This document shows positions 33,492 through 45,740 of a stretch of 64,000 nt of DNA, in pieces. How positions within the stretch are numbered: the stretch's first letter is position 1; each line of letters opens with the position of its first letter. A model generated the notes under the pieces. The model saw only the letters and a program-made list of their open reading frames with translations, was not told the DNA's origin and did no database searches. The position numbers were made by a program, and so were the translations under genes. Origin of the DNA: Aplysia californica (lineage: Eukaryota; Mollusca; Gastropoda; Aplysiida; Aplysiidae); NCBI RefSeq assembly GCF_000002075.1, contig NW_004797319.1:1028714-1092713 (forward strand), given 5' to 3'.

Positions 33492-33756
33492 TTAATGAGA
33501 ATAAGATATTAGAAAAAAAGAAAAATAAGAGATAAATTGGCAGAGGGTAATTCATTTAATAAAATTGATCCCATTTGTAAATCATTAGTTACAGTGTAGG
33601 TAAACTGGATCCCCTTCTATAAAAGGATTTGATAATAACAGGGATATTTTGTCAGTGCAGATGGTTCTGTTTTATTATAGCCAGGGCCCACTGTTATTGT
33701 ATTTAGTCATGGTTTAGTTTAACCACCCTTTGTGATTATATAAAGATTTACTTTAA

Positions 33757-33992
33757 TCGTATCCGTACGCCTGGGGTCATTTTGTACTCCAGGGGTTGTA
33801 TCCTTTACATTTTAGAATACTTCTAGTGCGAAGATCTCCTTGATACTTTCACTATTTCTCAAAAAATCATTTTGACAGACTGCTATGCAAAGCATACAGA
33901 TCGGATTATCAAGTAAATTTCCTCTTTGAAAAGTGGGGGCACAGAGTTCCCCACATCGTATGGATACGATAGTAAAACACGACATACGCATC
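33757..33992. mobile_element. Relative of the 239-bp TTAA MITE
   Basis: TTAA at 33753-33756 is followed by a copy of the element at 56082-56320: TATCCGTACGCCTGGGGTCA then TTTTGTACTCCAGGGGTTGT, through ATTTTGACAGACTG and GAGTTCCCCAC, to TACGATAGTAAAACACGACA. The right terminus is diverged and its TTAA is lost. This is the older of the two copies. Confidence 0.75.
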
Positions 33993-33999
33993 CGCTTGC

Positions 34000-35640
34000 T
34001 CTGCTGCCTTCCTTTTATGGTAGTTCTAGTGCCAAATGTTATGGTTGTTTCAAAGAATTGTTGAAATAACATCTTGTATATTTTTTTTACATTTTACAAA
34101 TGCTCGTGCTTTAGTGTTATTCATCATTTTCATCAATACTATGAATTACTATTGCTTTTATTTTAATTCTTAGAGGTGATATTGTATCATTTAATCACTT
34201 TACGTAGATGAGATTTGGACTTTGTAGTCAAAGATAGTACGTAACAAAATGGGCCACTCAGCCAAAAAAGTGTCCGCCGGAAGTTCGCTCTTTGCTTCAG
34301 ATGGCGCTGCAGTCTGTTTTGAAGCTCTCTTTCGTTTTTCCATAAGAATAATAGGAATAGCGCCTCCTTGTGTACGCAGATCGACTGCTGTTCATCAGCA
34401 GTTTGGGTTCGTTCAGTGTGGAGTTTTAGTTTTCATGATTCATAGCAACTTGCTCCTTTTCCTTGCTTTCATGGAATTTTAGAATGTTTAGTTTAACAAA
34501 GTCTTAATACAGTGGTCTCCACATTAGAACTTGGTCCACGGAAGACAAAACAAGCAAGTTCTCCTCCTAGGTAGATCTAGAGCAGACATGGTTTTATAGA
34601 TGGATTTCAAGGGTCACCACTCAGTTTCCACTGGTTTTCTTCCTGGCACTCATTGATGTATCCTGCCCTGATTGATTATTCGTGGTTGAAATATATGGGC
34701 GATCCTGATGCATTATCTTCTGACTTGACTGAGGTCTTGTGAGTGGAAAACTCATGGGAACCAATTGAAAACTTTAAACTTAAAAGAATGCCATCGGTAG
34801 GCATCCCCAGCCACGTGCGTTCGTAAACAATCTTTCCAAGCGTGCATACTAAGTCTATAGTAGATTTTTCCTTTGGATTATCGGAACAATGGTTGGAAGT
34901 TACATATCAACTTTATTGTGTTTTCAGTGCTTGCTGTAAACCACCTTTATGTTTTGTACCCACTTTAGGCTGACATCAAAGAAAACGTGTCAGAACCTTA
35001 TTTTGCAGTGACCTTCATAAAAAAGGGGCTTTAGATTCTGTTGGTCACCAAACTTTTAGACCTGCATGCTAAAAAAAACCAAGAAGATGAAACAAATTTA
35101 TTTGCTTTTTTTCCCTTATTTTAGCCATGAACAGATGAAAGAAAACAAGATATAGCAGGTTCTTAGGCATGTATTTATAAATATCTGTGTTGAAAAAATT
35201 CTGTCACGCTGGAAGGGCGGGTTCTTCGATGGGCTGGGTTCTTACAAACGGAGACCATTGAACATCATCTAAGTTATAGTTATAATTGATAATTTAATGC
35301 TTAAATCACAGAAATGACCAGTGCTACAAATTTTTTACGAAAAGGTCACATTAAATTGTCAAAAAAGCAATAGTGGGAAGCCAATAGAAATTGTGGAATC
35401 ATCATATACGACATCTGTATTTTGTCCCAGTTCCAGTGTAATAATTAAAATGTTAGTGTATTTTGCTTTAACGAAATCTTCTTCGATCCCACCTTTGTAC
35501 CTTTGAATGGAGTGAACCGTCTGTCTGATCCAGCTTTATACTTTACTTTCTTGGCTTACTTGTACTAGTCTTAGGTTTCAAATAAAGATTAATTTTTACC
35601 CATGTGTCTCTTCTTGTATGGAGTTTGTATTGTGGTTATT
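34000..35640. other. Intergenic, nothing recognised
   Basis: A/T-rich DNA without exons, repeats or coding motifs that I can name. A run at 34249-34480 is open but shows no family features. Confidence 0.5.
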
Positions 35641-35714
35641 TTCAGATTATTTTTAGTCCGTTTTCTTTTACGGAGTGGCTAGCCTGATCTCGGTCGAGTA
35701 GCCTGACGCTACTG

Positions 35715-35825
35715 GCCCGAGGGAATTTTGCGCATGTTCCGGGCGAACGAATTTGGTCGATTAGCCCCGCCTTGCCTGCGGCTTCTGGCCCGTGGGGATT
35801 TCTGGGCATGTTCTGTGTTCTGGCC
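35715..35825 (+). repeat. Three short GC-rich tandem units
   Basis: CTGGCCCGAGGGAATTTTGC, CTGGCCCGTGGGGATTTCTG and CTGGCCCTTGGGGATTTCTC follow each other at about 35717, 35785 and 35819, each of the first two followed by a G.GCATGTTC.G motif. They lead straight into the CT-rich minisatellite. Confidence 0.6.
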
Positions 35826-35826
35826 C

Positions 35827-36611
35827 TTGGGGATTTCTCTGTCTCTTTCTCTGTCACTGTTTCTCTCTTTCTCTCTCTCTCTCTGTCACGGGCTCTCTCT
35901 GTCACTGTCTCTCTTTCTCTGTCACTGTCTCTCTCTCCCCCTCTCTCTCTCTCTGTGTCACTGTCTCTCTCTCTCTCACTCTCTCTGTCACTAGCTCAAG
36001 CTCTCTCTGTCACTATCTCTCTCTCTTTCTCTCTCTGTCACTATCTCTCTCTCTCTCTGTCACTCTCTCTCTCTCTCTGTCACTGGCTCTCTCTGTCACT
36101 CTCTCTCCTTCTCTCTCTCTGTCACTGTCTCTCTCTCCCTCTCTCTCTCTCTCTTTCTCTTTCACTGGCTCTCTCTGTCACTGTCGCTTTCTCTCTCTCT
36201 TTTTCTCTCGCTGTCATTGTCTCTCTCTCTCTTTCACTGGCTCTCTCTGTCTCTCTCTCTGGCTCTCTCTGTCACTGTCTCTCTTTCTCTCTCTCTGTCA
36301 CTGTCTCTCTCTCTCTCTCTTTCTCTTTCACTGGCTCTCTCTGTCACTGTCTCTTTCTCTCTCTCTCTCTTTCTCTTTCACTGGTTCTCTCTGTCACTGT
36401 CTCTTTCTCTCTCTCTTTTTCTCTCGCTGTCACTGTCTCTCTCTCTCTCTCTCTTTCACTGGCTCTCTCTGTCACTGTCTCTTTCTCTCTCTCTTTTTCT
36501 CTCGCTGTCACTGTCTCTTTCTCTCTCTGTCTCTGTCTCTCTCTATCACTCTCTCTCTCTGTCACTAGCTCTCTCTCTTTCTCTCTCTCTCACTGTGTCA
36601 CAAACTCTCTG

Positions 36612-36642
<31 letters not shown>

Positions 36643-36655
36643 GTCTCTCTCGTGA
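35827..36655. repeat. CT-rich minisatellite, about 830 bp
   Basis: Almost pure pyrimidine on the plus strand, made of CTCTCTCT blocks punctuated by GTCACTG and GGCTCTCTCTGTCACTG. A larger unit of roughly 120-150 bp (TTTCACTGGCTCTCTCTGTC then ACTGTCTCTTTCTCTCTC) recurs at about 36165, 36325, 36375 and 36460. All plus frames are open only because the repeat lacks stop codons; the Leu/Ser polypeptide is an artefact. Confidence 0.95.
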
Positions 36656-36920
36656 GAGAAAGATGGTCAAGTTGGGTGTTGTGCGTCGTGTACAGTGTGT
36701 ACCTCTGGCAGTCAGTTCGCTACCTGTTGGTATTGGTGGTATGGCGCGGCAAATTTACTTTAGGACCGTACAACTCGGACAGTTGGCGGGGTGAAGGCAT
36801 GAATATTTGTACGCCTACCATGTTTTATATATAACATTATATATATATTTATTTTTTTTTAAGTTTAAGCACTCCTTTTCGTTCAATACTAATGAAGAAT
36901 ACACATTTAACGAAGTTGAC

Positions 36921-36936
36921 CCCCCCCCCCCCCCCT
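36921..36936. repeat. poly-C run
   Basis: About 16 C bases, with further C-rich sequence following. Confidence 0.9.
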
Positions 36937-37309
36937 TCCCCCTACAACAAAGTGAAAAAAAAACGCCCACCGTTTTGTTTTTTTAAAGAAAAATAAACAA
37001 TCATATAAACGGCCTCCTACATTCAGTAGGGGTGAACTAGAACTATGAAATTGATACCAAACTTTTTGATACACCTTCCTTGAACGAAGTGGACCATGCC
37101 GTAAGTTAGAGTATGTTATAGCTACAATGGTTTGAAGACTGAATCCAAGCTCATTATTCTATTCTCTATTCTACCTCAAGTTATTGCATGCATCCACGCT
37201 TTTCAACTGACCATACAACGTAGTATGCCTTTTTATATGCAAAAGGTGAAGCATGATATCCCCCCCCCCCCCAAAAAAAAAAATTTAATATCAAAACAGA
37301 AAACCTGTA

Positions 37310-39993
37310 CAGCGGATTCCTGTTATAACGAGAGGGAAGGGGACTGGTGTGAATCCGTCACAGCAGGACTCGCGTTATAATAAGGGACCCAGTCAGTAGT
37401 CTCCGCCTAAACGCACGGTGCTCGGGAGCAGGGGCGAAGGCTGACTTGTTTGACAGGGTAATCAAAGTGAGATGGGACCAGATAGGGCCTGGAGATATTG
37501 ATCTATTACACACGAATCCTACTCGAGGCGGCATCACTGAGTTGAGAATGAAAACAAATCCTGACCTGAATTCATGTTGTTGTATGCATGCTCAACCGCT
37601 AAAATAATCGGGAAAGTATCTCATTAAATATTTATTTCAACAAACATTAAATTTATCTTTAGATGTGAATACACTAACACAAAGCAAAGAAGCGGAGAAG
37701 TCAGTCAGTACTACAGTATGTAATACCAGTACCAGTGAGGCTAAACTCTTTGGTAGAACATGACTATTATTAATTTTTTATTTCACATTTGGCTGTTTTT
37801 TGCTTAGCGTTTCACGGCCAGGAGCCGGTGTCATAATCGAGGTTACAATCTGATTATAGGACGGTAAAAAGTCAAGGAAAAAAAACCAAGCACTCGCAGC
37901 AGTCAATATATTATTAGGAGTTAGTTCCCCTCACATCTGTGAGGTAGACTCGACCAGTGTAATAGTTCGCTTACATAATCAGTGCTTGAGACTGATTATA
38001 ACTGTGGCCCAAAAGGGATGAACAGGGTATATATGTGGCAATGGAACAGTTTTGACTGTTGCACAAGTTCCCTTTAACAATTTTTGTAGACTCTTCCAGC
38101 CTCACTGTAAGCTTACATAATCAAAGCTTGCGAGTGACATGATAGGGGTGAACAGGCTACTTCTGTGACAATGAAACCGTTTTGAATGTTAGGCATACTG
38201 TTCATTGGGGATTTTGAGCGTCTTTTTTTTTACATTTAATTTATGAGGTTTACGTCTATGGGTGAATTTGACTGCGGCAATGTTTCAAAATTAGGAAGGG
38301 AAGCAGTGATTATTTGATTATATAGACGCTTCGCCACTGCTCGGGAGGGCTCCTAAGCGTGTGTTTATACGGAGCGTGCGTTTACATGAACCTTTGCAAG
38401 GGGAGGAAGGGACGCAGTCATCTCAATTCCTTATTATTCTAGTGACCTCCCTTGGAGGGAGGGGGTCATTTTGGCAGACAATGTGACGACACGTGGCTGT
38501 TTTGTGAAGGATTACCCGACAGGGGTTAAGAATACTAAGGCGTTGAATGGGGGTGGGGGGGGGGGGGGGAGAAAGACAAACTCAAATGTAATGAATATGC
38601 ACTGTAAACGTCGGGAACAGATAGCCTAAGAGGAAACTGTTGGTCATAGTCATAGAGACGACGGACCAGCCACGTGGCTTTCCAAGCGATCACCCCCGAC
38701 CGTAAATTCATGCAGAATCTTCCCCGAGAAACATTTTCTCTTGTGATTCGTCGAACAAGTACGTTATTAGTTCTTCGAGTACAGCTGATTAGGCTTACTT
38801 GGCTAATCTTTAAAATCCTAATCTATAGAAGGCTGTCTAGTGTTTTACGGCATTCCCGCGTGTCGCGCATCAGGCCTAGATTTAACTAAACATTACATGC
38901 AGTCACTCAAACACCAGTCAGAAAACTTCTCTCAAAGATACATTTCCAGTGACCAATCAAAAAACATTTCAGTCCCCCCAATCTCCCCCCTTAGTCGACC
39001 AGCCCTAGATCGAGACCTATGCGTCAGTGGAAAGTAGGGTGTGTAAACGCAGTCCATTACTCTCTTTGTATAGCGTGAGGGGCACTCTCACCATCCGGTT
39101 TTCTAGTAAATTCTAGGCTTGTCTTATGCAGGCTGTGCAGGTTGGAATGAAAATTTCCCCTTGCCGAGCCTTGTCGGCGTGTTTCGCGTATCGGAGCGTG
39201 CGTTTAGAGGGAGTGACCGTGCGTTTGTACGTCTAAATTAAATAGTAAAAAACCCGTCAGATGGCGACGGCGTGCGTTTGAGCGGAGCGTGCTTTTGTAT
39301 GGCGTGCGTTTAGGCGGAGACTGCTGTAACTGTAATAAATTCAAGGGGAAAAATAAAGTAGGCCTAATCTATGAGTTTAGAGTTTCGTTTATTTCTTTTT
39401 TGTTATCTCCCCTGATGCTTTTCTTGGCTATGACCTCTAGGTCTTACTTGATCAAAAATCGAATCAGGTCTCTTTCTCTATTGCTAGCAAAGTTGACAGC
39501 TCGGTGCTGGCGATCAGAAAAAAGGGCTCTAGGCTAACGTGCCCGCTGTGTTGTCCCCCAACCACACCCTGTGGTGCGTTCCATCACACATTCACTCCAT
39601 CCATCACGGCACTGTGACCTCTCCATCGGAGAAGTGAGAGGTACGGTAGGCCTAGATAATCTAGACTAGGCTGCCAGGCTGGCCTATCACGCCATTCGTT
39701 CTGCTAGTCTGCGCATGCTACACCCTCCCCACTCATTCGCTCCGGCCTTCATTGTTGGCTCACGTGGGCTCTCCCATTCTTTGTTTTGCACCAACAAACC
39801 AAAGTCAACTGGAGAGGTTTGCATATGTACAAATACAATTGGCCTATGCGCTGTGCACAGCAGCAGCAATATTCCGCTATAACCGACTCCCTGGGTTTGT
39901 CTGATTGTGCTATAGCAGTAGGTTATTTACAAAGATGAAGGAAAAAAACAAACTTCTCATTATTTCAGGACTTGTTATAAGTGGACTCCACTG
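37310..39993. mobile_element. Possible Tigger/pogo-type element, outer
   Basis: The left end CAGCGGATTCCTGTTATAAC follows TA. The right end, in reverse complement, reads CAGTGGAGTCCACTTATAAC. CAG.GGA.TCC....ATAAC is the usual start of Tigger-like elements. No transposase is visible. Most of the 2.7 kb is the inner element at 37394-39326. Divergent, and the right TA is missing. Confidence 0.45.
37394..39326. mobile_element. TIR element with subterminal repeats, inner (1.93 kb)
   Basis: The left end CAGTAGTCTCCGCCTAAACG and the right end, read in reverse complement as CAGCAGTCTCCGCCTAAACG, match over about 25 bp. The motif GGAGCGTGCGTTTA or a close variant recurs inside (38371, 39193, 39285, 39301), mostly near the right end. 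Two loosely repeated units of about 100 bp (GCTTACATAATCA...GAACAG) lie at 37969 and 38108. No coding region was recognised. Confidence 0.65.
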
Positions 39994-40874
39994 AAGTCAT
40001 GCCTCACAAAAACATGGACACATACATTTTAAAAAACCAGTGGCACCAGCATTTCTGGATTTGGGATTTAATTACTAGATTTTTTAAAAAGCATCATGCA
40101 CATAAATAGAAAATGCATATTAGCAGCATGGCATTACCAAACTCTCACACAACAGGAAGGCTGTGATACAGCTTAACAATTATTTTGGCAGAGAACATAA
40201 AGAACACTTTAGCAAATGCTAGTAATGTAATAATCCTCATGTGTCCTGCCTTCTCTTGGTGTGAACAAGACACTGTAAGGAATATCTTTCTTGGTCAGGC
40301 TAACATTTTATATAGATTAAAGCATTCTCTATATCCTCAACGTCAGCATAACTAGTCTAAAAAGGTCATGTCTCTGGCCTGTATACACATAAATCAGTCA
40401 CCAGACAAAGATGTACTACACTGTTTGCCAAGACCTTAGAACAAATGCAGGATGATAAAGATAAAGCTTACACAGGCATCTTCAGCATAAAGCCGTCTGG
40501 GGTCATTCGTATTTTATGCCCCTTTCAACCCACTATGATGAGGCCATTCATTAGAGGCGAAACCTCCAAACAAAACGCCCATCTCGCCAATCTCCGAATG
40601 ATCCAGGTCCAAGCCAAGTAAGAAGAGACTGAGATTGACACCCCATTATTAGGGATTTGAACCTATGTTCATCAGCATAAAATTATTTATAGGTCAGTTA
40701 TGATGTCACCTAACATTTCGTTGCTCCTGTAAAGGGGTCACATAGAAGCCCATTAACACAATAACAGTCATTCAGTTCACAGAAAAAATAAAACAGAAAA
40801 AAAAAAAGAAGTAAAACCTACCAGAAGCACCCTCCACTGGGAGCAGGGCTTAAAGGGTTAACACAAAGGCAATC

Positions 40875-40877
<3 letters not shown>

Positions 40878-40941
<64 letters not shown>
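40878..40941. repeat. (TA)n microsatellite
   Basis: About 32 perfect TA units. Confidence 0.95.
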
Positions 40942-40944
<3 letters not shown>

Positions 40945-41749
40945 TAGGAAAAAAGGATGCTAACATTCAAGATAAAGTTATAACAAAAACAGTTATCATA
41001 ATTTAAGAAATTCATACATACATCATGTACATCAGTGCTCCAGGTTTGATACCTCAAAAAAAAAAGTACAGCAGACCCACAAATTTGTAAAGGGGAGTAG
41101 ACTCACAAAAACTTATTTTACACTGAGTGAACCTTATGAATGAATGAGGTCCTTAGAGGATCCATTAAGAAACTAAAAAGTGAGACTTCATACACTGAAG
41201 AAAGGTTCAAAGTACAGTTTCCCATGTACGAGTCATTATGATTATAATATGAGTAAGAAAAATACATCTTCAAAGAACCCCGAACTTTAGGGTCAAACAA
41301 ACCGGAGGCTCTCCATCCAGCAAAAAAGTCTTAACACACACTTGGACTTGGAAGAATCAAATTGATACCAACAGTTCATAAACAAACAACTAATACAGAG
41401 AAATTTATAAGGCATTGTAACTAAACTAGCCTACTTTGTTCAACATAAGGTGTGAATTAAGCCAGAATAAAAAGAACCTGACTTTAGCTAAGCGAACCTG
41501 CCTTTACAGTCCCATGAAAGGCACCAGTAGAAAAAGTGAACAACAGCAGCACTGTCCTACTGGATATATATATACTAGTAAATACTACTGCGGGCCATGT
41601 TGACAGTAGAGTACTTGGTACCCTCTCAGAACAGCTGGCTTGAAGGATGTGAAAATTAATCTGAATTCAGTCTTTACCTTCCGAATAGCAGGTCATGGGC
41701 TTATCTTGCTGTACATAAGCGGCTGGCCCAAGGCACACACAGACACACA

Positions 41750-41752
<3 letters not shown>

Positions 41753-41796
<44 letters not shown>
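41753..41796. repeat. (TA)n microsatellite
   Basis: About 22 perfect AT units, preceded by CACACACAGACACACAAAC. Confidence 0.95.
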
Positions 41797-41799
<3 letters not shown>

Positions 41800-43134
41800 C
41801 TGTCTTTCATCATTGTTGTTTATCAAAATATTAGGTTTTCAGGAGAGGCAAAAAAAAAAGTTTTTGGGGACAGGGCATTATAACGATCTTGCTACAGGGT
41901 ACCCCGTACTGCACGGCTCAATATCCAAATAATCATTAATAATGCCAGGCTTTCTGGCACTTATTTAAAAAAAATAAAATCAACCTTATTATTCAACACC
42001 CAACAATGAAACTGGCACGCAAAAATGCAATAAAATGTACTACACAAAGCAGAAGAAATTTTTCAGATAGTTCGAATGGTTAGTTTATAATATCTTTAGC
42101 AAATGTGTCACAACTTCGAAAAAAAAATTTGTTTAAATGAAACTACTAGGCCTAGAGTCATCAGCCCTTGGCACGACCGACCGTGCCCTGTGCACGACCA
42201 GTCCCTCATTTTTCCTTTTGTGAAGCTCGTTTGCAATCCATTATATTATTAGAGTTACGTCCTTTTGTCTAGTTCCACTTTGAGTTTTAATCCATTTCCG
42301 GGAACGTCCGTCGTCTACTAGCGCAACAGATGAGTTCGAAGTGAAAGGCCTATTGAAAACATTCTTTGAGGTAAGTGTCTTCAGTCACTAAACTATACCC
42401 TCTGTGTATAAAAAGATAATTGTTTTCATTGTAATTTGCTGACAAAATGATTATACTAACCTTTAAATAGTGTACTCATAGTCGCGGTAGGGGCATGAAA
42501 TTTGTAGGCAATGCCCAAAGCGCATTACGACAAGGTTTCAAAATATGCCCAATTAGGGACAAACTTGACTTTTTCCAGGAAAGGGACATATCTCAAATGC
42601 TGTTTCTGTATTTCGAATGTGGGATGAAACAACAATTATTCATTGAATCTAAAGCAATAGATCTAAATCTAGATGCTGGTTTTTTTGCTCCTTTTACCTA
42701 GATATGGAGCAAAAGAACAACCAGCATCAACCTAAGTGCACGCGGAGGATTTGCAGTACGCCATAGATGCTGTTGGCCAAGGCATCCCCAAGAGAGAAGC
42801 AGATTCCTGACTTGTTATCCCATATGGAATGCTGCAGGACAAAATCATGGGAAAGAGGGAAATAATTGCAAAGAAGAGAACGATCCTCACTACAGAAAAG
42901 GAGAACAAAATTGCAGAATGGCTAAGGCAGATGGCGAATGTTGGGTTCTGAAGAACAAAAGTGGAGCTGTACATGACCATTAAAGGCATGCTTGATTTAA
43001 GAGGCTGCGCAACATCCTGAGAAAAAAACAAACCCACAGATAAATGGCTCCATTTATTTAAGAAGTGACACCCAACGATTACCTTTAGAAAACCACGGAA
43101 ACTTGGAAAGCTGAGGGCCTTTATAATTCAGGAG

Positions 43135-43506
43135 ATGATTGAGAAGTGGCACAGTGACTTCCTCACCAACATCAAGGCCATCAACCCAACAATTTTACTG
43201 GAGCCCCATCCTATTTCCAATTGTGACGAATCTGGTTTTGCAATCAATGCTCTCACGACCAGAGTGCTGACAGACATGGCCAACAAGTATACATATCAAG
43301 TGGCTGCGGAGAACCGCATGACGCTCATAGTGCTGGTGTGTGCAAGTGCTGCAGGCAAATTCAGCAGCTCCATGCTAATTTATCCTGGAACAGAATTTAG
43401 GTTTTCAACCACAGGAGGTGTTTCAGGAGGCATACATTGCAAAGTCACCAAATGGTTGGATAACACGAGATCTCTTTGTTCAGTGGATGGAATAAGTCTT
43501 TCATAA
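43135..43506 (+). CDS. Tigger-like transposase fragment, first part of DDE core
   Basis: An open frame of about 120 codons carries MIEKWHSDFL, NCDESGF (first catalytic Asp), the YQVAAENRMTLIVLVCASA strand region and MLIYPGTEF. It ends at the piggyBac-like insertion. A +1 shift just before that point is needed to read the expected DLFVQWME. Not a host gene. Confidence 0.75.
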   Translation: MIEKWHSDFLTNIKAINPTILLEPHPISNCDESGFAINALTTRVLTDMANKYTYQVAAENRMTLIVLVCASAAGKFSSSMLIYPGTEFRFSTTGGVSGGIHCKVTKWLDNTRSLCSVDGISLS

Positions 43507-44238
43507 CCCTTAGAGCCTGAGAAACCCTCTGACCGGCCGGAACTTTATCGATATGTAGCGCGATAAACTCTTTTATCAGTCTGGGGGTCACGTATCGAAT
43601 TATGGGGTGTTTAAAGGCAGTAAAAGCTGACCAATCCCAACCGAGAGTTCCTTGCTTGTAAAAGTAAAAGTCACTTCCCCACACATGGCTGTGTCCATTA
43701 GAGCATTGTTTTGTGCTGTGTTGATGGTGTAGAGCACATTTTTCAAGTTCCTTTCTTCATCGTTCTGTCAAGGATCCAAGTGAGTCTGAGCCAGGCCCTT
43801 CTAAGCCTAAACGTGCGTGAAGTGCTTAATGATTTTGAGGATTCTACCCCAAGATCCCAGAAGATGGCTCCACTGACAATGTGTGTGTTCTGTGCAACTA
43901 TAAATACACTAAATTCAGGAGAGAAAACCCTAATGTGGCGTATAGATTACTACCCTCGCAAGAAGGTGAAGTCCTCTGTCAAGTGCACGGAATGTAAGGC
44001 ACATCTCTGTTTGAAGAGAGGATTGACATGCTGTGTGGACTGGCACACCAAAGTCAAATACTGGCTCTAAATGTGAGGTAGGCCACTCTGATTAGTTTCC
44101 ATGTGGATGTTTTGTTATTGTGTGTGACATATTTGTTGTCTGGTCTATTTGTTGTGACCCAAGAGAAATTTCCTTTAAAATAGCTGACGAGGCCAGGCAG
44201 GGGATATTGTAGGATCAACAGAGCCAGGGCTCGAAGGG
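43507..44238 (+). mobile_element. piggyBac-like element (732 bp) nested in the Tigger-like element
   Basis: The ends are CCCTTAGAGCC and, in reverse complement, CCCTTCGAGCC. The right flank is TTAA (44239-44242) and the left flank is ATAA, a decayed TTAA. The right half encodes the Cys-rich C-terminus of piggyBac transposases (CTECKAHLCLKRGLTCC then VDWHTKVKYW, 43984-44065). The catalytic domain is missing, so it is an internally deleted derivative that kept its 3' coding end. Confidence 0.82.
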
Positions 44239-44240
44239 TT

Positions 44241-44851
44241 AAAGAAACTGAGCATTTGAAAAAAGCGTTGCTCTTTCTCGTGGATGGCCATGTCAGCCAC
44301 CAAACTATCAAAACCTCCACCCTTTGCCAACAGCACAGGATAATTCTGTACTGCCCTCTAGCCCATGTAAGTCACATTTGATTTTCCAACCTCTGGATGT
44401 TGGCATTTTCAAGACTATGACGGCAGAGTGGAAGAATGCAGTGAGGCAGCACACCTTTGAAACCAGTCAAGTGTTGACCAAGCGCGCTTTTGCCTCAGTC
44501 TTTAAAGTTGCATATAATGCCACTGTGGACAAGAATTTATGTCCAGCTGCATTCAGGAAAAAAAGGATATATCCAGCAGACCTGAATGCTATTGACATGT
44601 TTAAAGTTGTTCCCCCCAGCAGCAGAACACCAACCCCACCTGCTCAACAGACATCAACACAATGCCCAACATCCGATACTGTTATCCTCCCATCTGAATC
44701 TGAGTCTCCTTTACCATCAGCAGCAATAAACGAGTCAGTCACCTGCGCACACACCTCCACTCCCACACCTGAAACCACCAGTGATTGTACAGTCAGCCAC
44801 CAGGTCTCAGCCTCATCCAAAAACTTCTTCATCTCAAACTGCGTCATCTAG
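44241..44851 (+). CDS. Tigger-like transposase fragment, second part of DDE core
   Basis: It resumes right after the nested element with LKKALLFLVDGHVSHQTIKT (second catalytic Asp). The frame shifts near 44320, then QPLDVGIFKTMTAEWKNAVR (third Asp) and AFRKKRIYPADLNAIDM follow. A Ser/Thr/Pro-rich linker runs to a stop at 44849. Part of the same fossil. Confidence 0.75.
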
Positions 44852-45740
44852 ACTTTCACTCAATGATCTGCCACCAAGGGAGTGAACATACGTTGCAGCT
44901 ATATTTCCAGCATTTGGAAGAAGGGACAGATGGAGATTATCTTTTTAAGCTGTTGAAACTTTATTTCCAAGATCTTGCAAGTCCACCACAAGTTTTGACA
45001 TTGGCAGCAACTCCTTGACAAGATCCTCTGAAAACACCATCCATTAGATGCATCAGGACAAAGATTTACAAAACTGTCAAGTTTCCAGACCTGATGAGCG
45101 GACAGGAAATGGTTGCAATGTTGGAAGAAAAAGAACATGAGAAACGAGATGGCGTGAAAAGGAAAGCAGAGAGAAAAATAGATCAGGCACAATAGAAGAA
45201 AGACGAAAGCAGGCAGAGGAAAGAAAGAAAAAGCAAGAAGAGAAGGAGAAAGAAGCTGAAACAGCAGAGAGTGAAGGGAAGAAAGGAAAGGGAAAAAGAC
45301 AGAGAGAAAGGATGAAGAGAGTGACACTGACACCTTAGTTGATGAAAGTGAAATGTTATTAGAATCAGAACAAGGAGAGGAATCCGACGAAAGTGTAGCA
45401 GACGCCATGGCTGAAGCCATTACAAGTACAGGGGTTTGCCCTGGGTGCAATAATAGCAGCAGTGGTGACCTGCAGTGGATTCAGTGTGAAACATGTAAGC
45501 TGCTTAAGAAACACCAGTCTGGAGACCATGTTTCAGCTGAACATTGAATTCTTGGCTGGTTTCAGTTTCAGGTGCGCAAAGGCCTGTAGTGACTGAGGAA
45601 GGGAGGGGTGCCACTTGTGCCTGTTGTGTAAAAAGGTTGTAGGCACTGCTTGATCAATAATTTTTTTGCATTTTGATTTGAGTTCATTAAGTGAATATTT
45701 AAGTTCTGGAATTTTTCGGATATTTTTGGTTATGTTGTGC

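Larger units (their letters stand above)
39994..42730. other. Intergenic stretch
   Basis: No gene was recognised. It holds two (TA)n microsatellites and, at 40846-40857, GGGCTTAAAGGGTTAA. That resembles the right end of the piggyBac-like element at 44238 (GGGCTCGAAGGGTTAA); no left partner was found. The rest is featureless to me. Confidence 0.5.
42733..45590 (+). mobile_element. pogo/Tigger-like transposon, broken and split
   Basis: Coding order follows Tigger-type transposases. First an N-terminal helix-turn-helix region (YAIDAVGQGIPKREA; KIAEWLRQMANVGF), then DKWLHLFKK and MIEKWHSDFL. Next comes the DDE core: first Asp in NCDESGF at 43225, second in LFLVDGHVSH at 44283, third in QPLDVGIF at 44396. 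A Ser/Pro/Thr-rich stretch and a Lys/Glu-rich stretch (45120-45300) follow. The end is a Cys-rich motif CPGCNN...WIQCETCK (45439-45500), like the PHD-type zinc motif seen in some Tigger proteins. Several stops and frameshifts break the N-terminal and C-terminal parts. A 732-bp piggyBac-like element interrupts it at 43507-44238, between the first and second catalytic Asp. No terminal inverted repeats were located. Confidence 0.85.

Noticed and set aside
35772-36834. Long open frames (up to 340 codons) of Leu/Ser repeats
   Set aside because: They are produced by the CT-rich minisatellite, which lacks stops in several frames at once. No coding signature.
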